NCBI GenBank assembly: GCA_015491205.1
Contig: WFWI01000043.1
Location: 1-16,064, forward strand
Direction: 5' to 3'
Source of the DNA: Candidatus Microgenomates bacterium
GTDB taxonomy: Bacteria; Patescibacteriota; Microgenomatia; UBA1406; GWC2-37-13
DNA length: 16,064 nt
Shown here in pieces: positions 12,550 through 16,064 of the stretch. The position numbers were made by a program, and so were the translations under genes. Each line of letters begins with the position of its first letter. Positions within the stretch are counted from its first letter, which is position 1. The notes under the pieces are model-generated. The model did not search any database. It worked only from the letters and a program-made list of their open reading frames with translations, and was not told where the DNA came from.

Positions 12550-12834
12550 ATGGGAAGATCACTTAAAAAAGGACCGTATGTAGACAAAAAGCTTTTGAAA
12601 AAAGTTATGAAGCAAAAGGAAACAGGCGATAGAAGCCCAATAAAAACTTGGGCAAGGGATAGCATGATTCCGCCAGAGTTTGTGGGGCACAGGTTTGCAG
12701 TTTACAATGGCAAGAGGTTTATTGAGATATTTGTAAGTGAAAACATGGTGGGTCACAGGCTTGGCGAGTTTGCACCAACAAGGACCTTTAGAGGACATGG
12801 TCGTGTTACAAAGCGAATTATTACTAAAACTTAA
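12550..12834 (+). CDS. rpsS: 30S ribosomal protein S19 (uS19), displaced from its usual position
   Basis: S19 is in the 30S head, next to S13 and the A-site tRNA. The 94-residue protein is complete: MGRSLKKGPYVDKKLLKKV at the start, IKTWARDSMIPPEFVGHRFA in the middle, and ENMVGHRLGEFAPTRTFRGH (65-84) toward the end, all classic. Nearly all bacteria encode it between rplB and rplV; here it sits six bases after rpsN and four bases before rpsH. There is no second copy in the window. Composition and codon use resemble the neighbours, so an internal rearrangement fits better than recent import. Confidence 0.97.
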   Translation: MGRSLKKGPYVDKKLLKKVMKQKETGDRSPIKTWARDSMIPPEFVGHRFAVYNGKRFIEIFVSENMVGHRLGEFAPTRTFRGHGRVTKRIITKT

Positions 12835-12838
12835 AGCT

Positions 12839-13234
12839 ATGAGCCAGCCAATAATTGATCTTATAATTCGGATAAAAAACGGATATATGGCAAAAAAGGA
12901 GAGGGTAGAAGCTCCTTATTCAAAATTTAGGGAGGAGGTTTTGAAAAAATTAAAGCAGGTAGGGTTTATTAAGGACTACAAGGCGGAAGAAGTAAGGCCG
13001 AAGATAAAAAAGTTTGTGATTGAGCTCAAATACACAAAGGCAGGAGAGCCAGTTTTGTCCGATGTAAAGATTTATTCCAAGCCTGGAAGAAGGTGGTATG
13101 TTGGCTATAGGGATATAACGCCAGTAAAAGGAGGAAGAGGCTATGGGATTCTTACTACTCCCAAGGGAGTGTTAACAAACATTGAGGCTAAAAAGCAGAA
13201 GGTTGGTGGTGAGTTATTATTTGAGGTTTGGTGA
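12839..13234 (+). CDS. rpsH: 30S ribosomal protein S8 (uS8)
   Basis: S8 is a primary 16S rRNA-binding protein; in E. coli it represses the spc operon. The 131 residues from ATG 12839 begin MSQPIIDLIIRIKNGYMAKK, matching the family's MxDPIADMLTRIRNA pattern. VEAPYSKFREEVLKKLKQVGFI and the C-terminal GRGYGILTTPKGVLTN and GGELLFEVW are conserved. The open frame extends upstream to 12737 inside rpsS, but residues before 12839 bear no resemblance to S8. The rpsS-rpsH gap is four bases. Confidence 0.96.
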   Translation: MSQPIIDLIIRIKNGYMAKKERVEAPYSKFREEVLKKLKQVGFIKDYKAEEVRPKIKKFVIELKYTKAGEPVLSDVKIYSKPGRRWYVGYRDITPVKGGRGYGILTTPKGVLTNIEAKKQKVGGELLFEVW

Positions 13235-13236
13235 TT

Positions 13237-13785
13237 ATGTCAAGAATAGGAAGAATGCCTATTGAAATTCCATCAGAGGTTGAAATAAAGGTTGAGGAGG
13301 GAAGAGTATATGTGAAAGGACCAAAAGGGGAGTTGTCCTTTGATCTTCCTGAAGAGATAGAGGTTAAGGTTGATTCTGAGAAGAAAGAGGTTAGAGTAAA
13401 AAGGAAAAGTGATAGAAAAAAGGTGAAAGCCTTACATGGTCTTTACAGGGCTCTTATTGCCAATGCTGTAAAAGGGGTAGTAAAGCCGTGGGAGAAAAAA
13501 CTAGAGGTTGTTGGAACAGGCTATAATGTCAAGCTTGAAGGAGATAGGTTGGTTTTTAAACTTGGGTATTCACACCCTGTTATCTTTAAAAAACCTGAAG
13601 GGATAGAGTTCCAGGTTGAAAAGAATCGTGTGGTTACAGTTTTAGGAATAGATAAGCAGAAAGTAGGTGAAGTGGCTTATAAGATAAGATCTTTGAAAAA
13701 GCCTGATCCTTATAAAGGAAAGGGCATTCGTTACTTAGGAGAGGTTATTAAGTTAAAGCCTGGGAAAAAGGCTAAGGTAGCATAA
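13237..13785 (+). CDS. rplF: 50S ribosomal protein L6 (uL6)
   Basis: L6 lies near the GTPase-associated centre. From ATG 13237 it has 182 residues, beginning MSRIGRMPIEIPSEVEIKVE. The two tandem L6 folds are visible: GPKGELSFDLPEEIEVKV in the first, and VGTGYNVKLEGDRLVFKLGY and PDPYKGKGIRYLGEVIKLKP in the second. An in-frame TTG at 13228 inside rpsH is possible but adds only three residues. It starts two bases after the rpsH stop. Confidence 0.96.
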   Translation: MSRIGRMPIEIPSEVEIKVEEGRVYVKGPKGELSFDLPEEIEVKVDSEKKEVRVKRKSDRKKVKALHGLYRALIANAVKGVVKPWEKKLEVVGTGYNVKLEGDRLVFKLGYSHPVIFKKPEGIEFQVEKNRVVTVLGIDKQKVGEVAYKIRSLKKPDPYKGKGIRYLGEVIKLKPGKKAKVA

Positions 13786-13791
13786 AAGGCT

Positions 13792-14160
13792 ATGAGAAGA
13801 AGAGTTCAGACTTTTGACAGAAGGGAGAGGCGGAAGCTTCGTGTAAGATCAAAAATAAAAGGCACAGCCCAAAGGCCAAGAATTTCTGTATTTAGATCAA
13901 ACAAATACATTTATGCCCAGGCAATAGATGATGAAGCAAGAAAGACTTTGGCAGCTTACAACAGTTTGAAATTAAGAAAGGAAGAAAATGGAAAAAAAGG
14001 TACAAAGAGTGAGGAGGCTTTTAGAGTTGGTGAGATTTTGGGGAAAATGTTGATAGAAAAGGGAATAAAAAGTGCAATTTTTGACAGAGGATATTACAAG
14101 TATGCAGGAAGAGTGGCAAAAGTTGCTGAGGGTTTAAGAAAGGTTGGAGTTAAAATTTAA
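13792..14160 (+). CDS. rplR: 50S ribosomal protein L18 (uL18)
   Basis: L18 binds 5S rRNA and helps place it in the central protuberance. The 122 residues have the basic N-terminal tail, then RRKLRVRSKIKGTAQRPRIS (13-32) and VFRSNKYIYAQAIDD, and the closing FDRGYYKYAGRVAKVAEGLR. Length is normal. The ATG at 13792 follows rplF by six bases and has no Shine-Dalgarno sequence. Confidence 0.96.
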   Translation: MRRRVQTFDRRERRKLRVRSKIKGTAQRPRISVFRSNKYIYAQAIDDEARKTLAAYNSLKLRKEENGKKGTKSEEAFRVGEILGKMLIEKGIKSAIFDRGYYKYAGRVAKVAEGLRKVGVKI

Positions 14161-14176
14161 CCTTATCTTGTTTTCT

Positions 14177-14638
14177 ATGGCTGAAGAAAAAGTTCTAAAA
14201 GAAGAAAAAAAATTTGAGGAGGAGGTGTTGCAAGTTAGGCGAGTGTCAAAGAAAACACCAGGAGGTAATTATATAACTTTCTCAGCCTTGGTAGTGATTG
14301 GAGATAGAAAAGGAAAGGTAGGGGTAGGCTTGGCCAAGGCAACAGAAGTGCCACCTGCAATAGCTAAAGCAGTAAAGCAGGCAGAAAAAACTTTAATTGA
14401 GGTTCCTCTTAAGGGAACAACTGTCCCTCATGATGTTTTTGTAAAGTATAAAGCAGCAAAGGTGTATCTTAAACCTGCGCCAGTTGGAACAGGTCTTAAG
14501 GTAGGGAGCGTAGTAAGAAAGATTTTGGAGCTTGCAGGTGTAAAGGATGTTTCAGGAAAGATAATTGGCTCAAGAAACAAAATAGTGAATGCCTATGCGA
14601 TGATTGAAGCGCTTAAAAGTTTAAAAAAGCCAAGATGA
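14177..14638 (+). CDS. rpsE: 30S ribosomal protein S5 (uS5)
   Basis: S5 is part of the mRNA entry tunnel and helps set decoding accuracy. From ATG 14177 it has 153 residues, slightly short because of a reduced N-terminal tail. EEVLQVRRVSKKTPGGNYIT is the double-stranded-RNA-binding-like region. VVIGDRKGKVGVGLAKATEV, PAPVGTGLKVGSVVRKILEL and GVKDVSGKIIGSRNKIVNAY follow in the usual order. An in-frame ATG at 14144 lies inside rplR and gives residues (MELKFNLILFS) unlike S5. The stop overlaps rplO in an ATGA, leaving no room for rpmD (L30), which is normally found here. Confidence 0.96.
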   Translation: MAEEKVLKEEKKFEEEVLQVRRVSKKTPGGNYITFSALVVIGDRKGKVGVGLAKATEVPPAIAKAVKQAEKTLIEVPLKGTTVPHDVFVKYKAAKVYLKPAPVGTGLKVGSVVRKILELAGVKDVSGKIIGSRNKIVNAYAMIEALKSLKKPR

Positions 14639-15081
14639 TAGATTTGAGCTCTTTGCCTAAAATTGTAGGAAAGAAGAAAAAAAGGGTAGGGAGAGGTTTA
14701 GGAAGCAACAGAGGGGCTAAATCAGGCAGGGGAACAACAAGGCATCAGAAAGCAAGGGAAGATATACCAATTGGGTTTGAAGGAGGACAAAACCCGGTAA
14801 TTAAAAGGTTTCCTTTGCTTCGCGGAAAAGGAAGGAACAAACCAGTTTCTCCAAAGCCTCTTATTGTGCATCTTGACTGGCTTAATAAGTTTAAAGATAA
14901 TGAAGAGGTGACAATAGAAAAATTAGTAGAAAAAAAGATTATAGATGACAAAGTCTTTAAGGTAGGTGCAAAACTGGTAAGAACTGGTAAGCTTGAAAGA
15001 AAAGGTTTAATCATCAAATTCCCAGCCTCCAAAGGTGCAGCTGAGGAGGTGGAAAAACTAGGTGGAAAGGTTGAGGCTTGA
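14635..15081 (+). CDS. rplO: 50S ribosomal protein L15 (uL15)
   Basis: L15 is a late-assembly 23S rRNA-binding protein. The 148 residues carry the glycine/arginine-rich N-terminal extension KKKRVGRGLGSNRGAKSGRG (14-33), then GFEGGQNPVIKRFPLLRGKG and a C-terminal globular part ending in SKGAAEEVEKLGGKVEA. Size and motifs are normal. It overlaps rpsE by four bases and precedes secY by five. Confidence 0.96.
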   Translation: MIDLSSLPKIVGKKKKRVGRGLGSNRGAKSGRGTTRHQKAREDIPIGFEGGQNPVIKRFPLLRGKGRNKPVSPKPLIVHLDWLNKFKDNEEVTIEKLVEKKIIDDKVFKVGAKLVRTGKLERKGLIIKFPASKGAAEEVEKLGGKVEA

Positions 15082-15086
15082 TAACA

Positions 15087-16064
15087 ATGCAAAGGACAAT
15101 AAACTTTCTTAAAGCAACAATTCGTGAAAGGGAGATAAGAAAAAAGCTTTTGATAACTTTTTTAATAATCTTTCTTTTTAGAGTTTTTGCTTTTTTACCA
15201 GTGCCGGTTGTTGATCTACCCAGATTAAGAGTTCTTTTTTCTCAAAATCAATTCTTGGCCTTGCTTGATATTTTCTCTGGAGGGACGTTGATAAACTTTT
15301 CTATCATGGCTTTAGGCCTTAACCCTTATATTAATGCTTCGATTATTATGCAGCTTTTAACTGCAGTTGTCCCTAGCCTTGAGCAGTTGACAAAAGAGGG
15401 AGAGTATGGCCGTTTTAAGATTAACCAGTACACTCGTTTTCTAACTTTACCATTAACAATTTTACAAGGGATAGGACTTTATGTACTTTTGAAAAATCAA
15501 GGAATTATTGGAACTTTAAATTTTCTAGAATTTTTGTCCTTGATTTCCACTATGGTAGCAGGGACATTCATTCTTTTATGGTTTGGGGAGCTAATTTCAG
15601 AATTTGGAGTGGGTAATGGAGTTTCAATGATTATATTTGCAGGAATTTTAGCTAGACTACCAGTAATAATAGGGAGGACAGCTTTGATATTAACCGGCGA
15701 ATTGGTGTTTAAAGTAATAGTTTTTGTGGTTCTGTCAATTGCAGTAATAGCAGCAATAGTGTACATTAACGAAGCTGTAAGGCGGATACCTGTTTATTAT
15801 GCCAGAAGAATAAAAGGAAGCAGGCTTTATCAAGCTCCTTCTAGCTTCTTGCCACTTAGATTGAATCAAGCAGGAGTAATTCCGATAATTTTTGCAGTGT
15901 CTTTTGTGCTTTTTCCGCAATTATTGGCAAATTTTTTAAGGTTTTCAAAAATCACATGGGTTTCTGATTTTTCGAATTTTCTTTTGATTGCTTTTAATCA
16001 TGCTGGTATCGTATATAATCTTGTTTATTTTCTTTTAGTTGTAGCTTTTAGTTTTTTTTATACC
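15087..16064 (+). CDS. secY: Preprotein translocase subunit SecY (N-terminal 326 residues, runs off the window)
   Basis: SecY is the central channel of the Sec translocon in the cytoplasmic membrane. The frame is open from ATG 15087 to the last base, giving 326 codons of a usual ~430, so the cut is at the window edge and is not a mutation. The N-terminal amphipathic part RTINFLKATIREREIRKKLL precedes helix 1. The plug and helix 2 region ALGLNPYINASIIMQLL (75-91) is diagnostic, as is INEAVRRIPVYYARRIKGSR in the C4-C5 cytoplasmic region, with NQAGVIPIIFAVSFVLFPQ following. About eight hydrophobic segments are visible. It follows rplO by five bases, the usual spc order. Confidence 0.96.
   Translation, partial: MQRTINFLKATIREREIRKKLLITFLIIFLFRVFAFLPVPVVDLPRLRVLFSQNQFLALLDIFSGGTLINFSIMALGLNPYINASIIMQLLTAVVPSLEQLTKEGEYGRFKINQYTRFLTLPLTILQGIGLYVLLKNQGIIGTLNFLEFLSLISTMVAGTFILLWFGELISEFGVGNGVSMIIFAGILARLPVIIGRTALILTGELVFKVIVFVVLSIAVIAAIVYINEAVRRIPVYYARRIKGSRLYQAPSSFLPLRLNQAGVIPIIFAVSFVLFPQLLANFLRFSKITWVSDFSNFLLIAFNHAGIVYNLVYFLLVVAFSFFYT

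Noticed and set aside
11820..12665. 281-codon minus-strand open frame opposite rplE, rpsN and rpsS
   Set aside because: Long only because the purine-rich sense strand contains few antisense stop codons. It covers three certain genes and resembles no family.
1..16064. tRNA, rRNA, transposase, prophage, toxin-antitoxin or defence genes
   Set aside because: Nothing on either strand shows tRNA arms or rRNA-like sequence, and no protein has motifs of such systems. Any novelty here is in regulation and gene order.

Overview
The window is AT-rich bacterial DNA dominated by a long, co-directional ribosomal-protein cluster (tuf, then S10 to L15, then the start of secY). Several traits point to the Candidate Phyla Radiation (Patescibacteria), probably a Microgenomates-like lineage. 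There is no L30 gene between S5 and L15. Gene packing is very tight, with many 4-base ATGA overlaps. Shine-Dalgarno signals are weak or absent. S14 and L24 are zinc-binding forms. Short AT-rich repeats of the CCAATAACCAA and GTAGC kinds sit between genes. TGA is an ordinary stop here, which argues against the recoded Gracilibacteria and SR1 groups. The lineage is inferred from these traits; no comparison was run.

Layout. Bases 1-1415 hold a translationally coupled pair of membrane proteins: a small three-helix protein and a polyprenyl-phosphate sugar-1-phosphate transferase relative with altered motifs. A repeat block (about 1403-1518) follows, then a MiaB-type tRNA methylthiotransferase (1537-2757) that carries an internal insertion and lacks the usual C-terminal TRAM domain. 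A 322-base spacer (2758-3079) contains nested inverted repeats and a good promoter for tuf. EF-Tu (3080-4264) and S10 (4340-4648) come next. A CPA1-type sodium/proton antiporter on the minus strand (4603-6546) then interrupts the usual S10-L3 junction. Its 3' end overlaps rpsJ by 46 bases, and its promoter lies back-to-back with a new promoter for rplC.

From 6685 onward the order is L3, L4, L23, L2, L22, S3, L16, L29, S17, L14, L24, L5, S14, S19, S8, L6, L18, S5, L15, secY. It departs from the usual bacterial order in two places: S19 has moved from between L2 and L22 to between S14 and S8, and L30 is missing. The products build the 30S and 50S subunits, deliver aminoacyl-tRNA (EF-Tu), and form the membrane translocon (SecY).

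The most striking sequence signal is a textbook intrinsic terminator inside the rplC reading frame: a perfect 10-bp GC-rich stem followed by nine Ts at 7021-7053. A second stem-loop lies at the predicted 5' end of the same transcript. Together they suggest a translation-coupled attenuation switch controlling about twenty downstream genes. I see no defence system, mobile-element transposase, CRISPR array, rRNA or tRNA.
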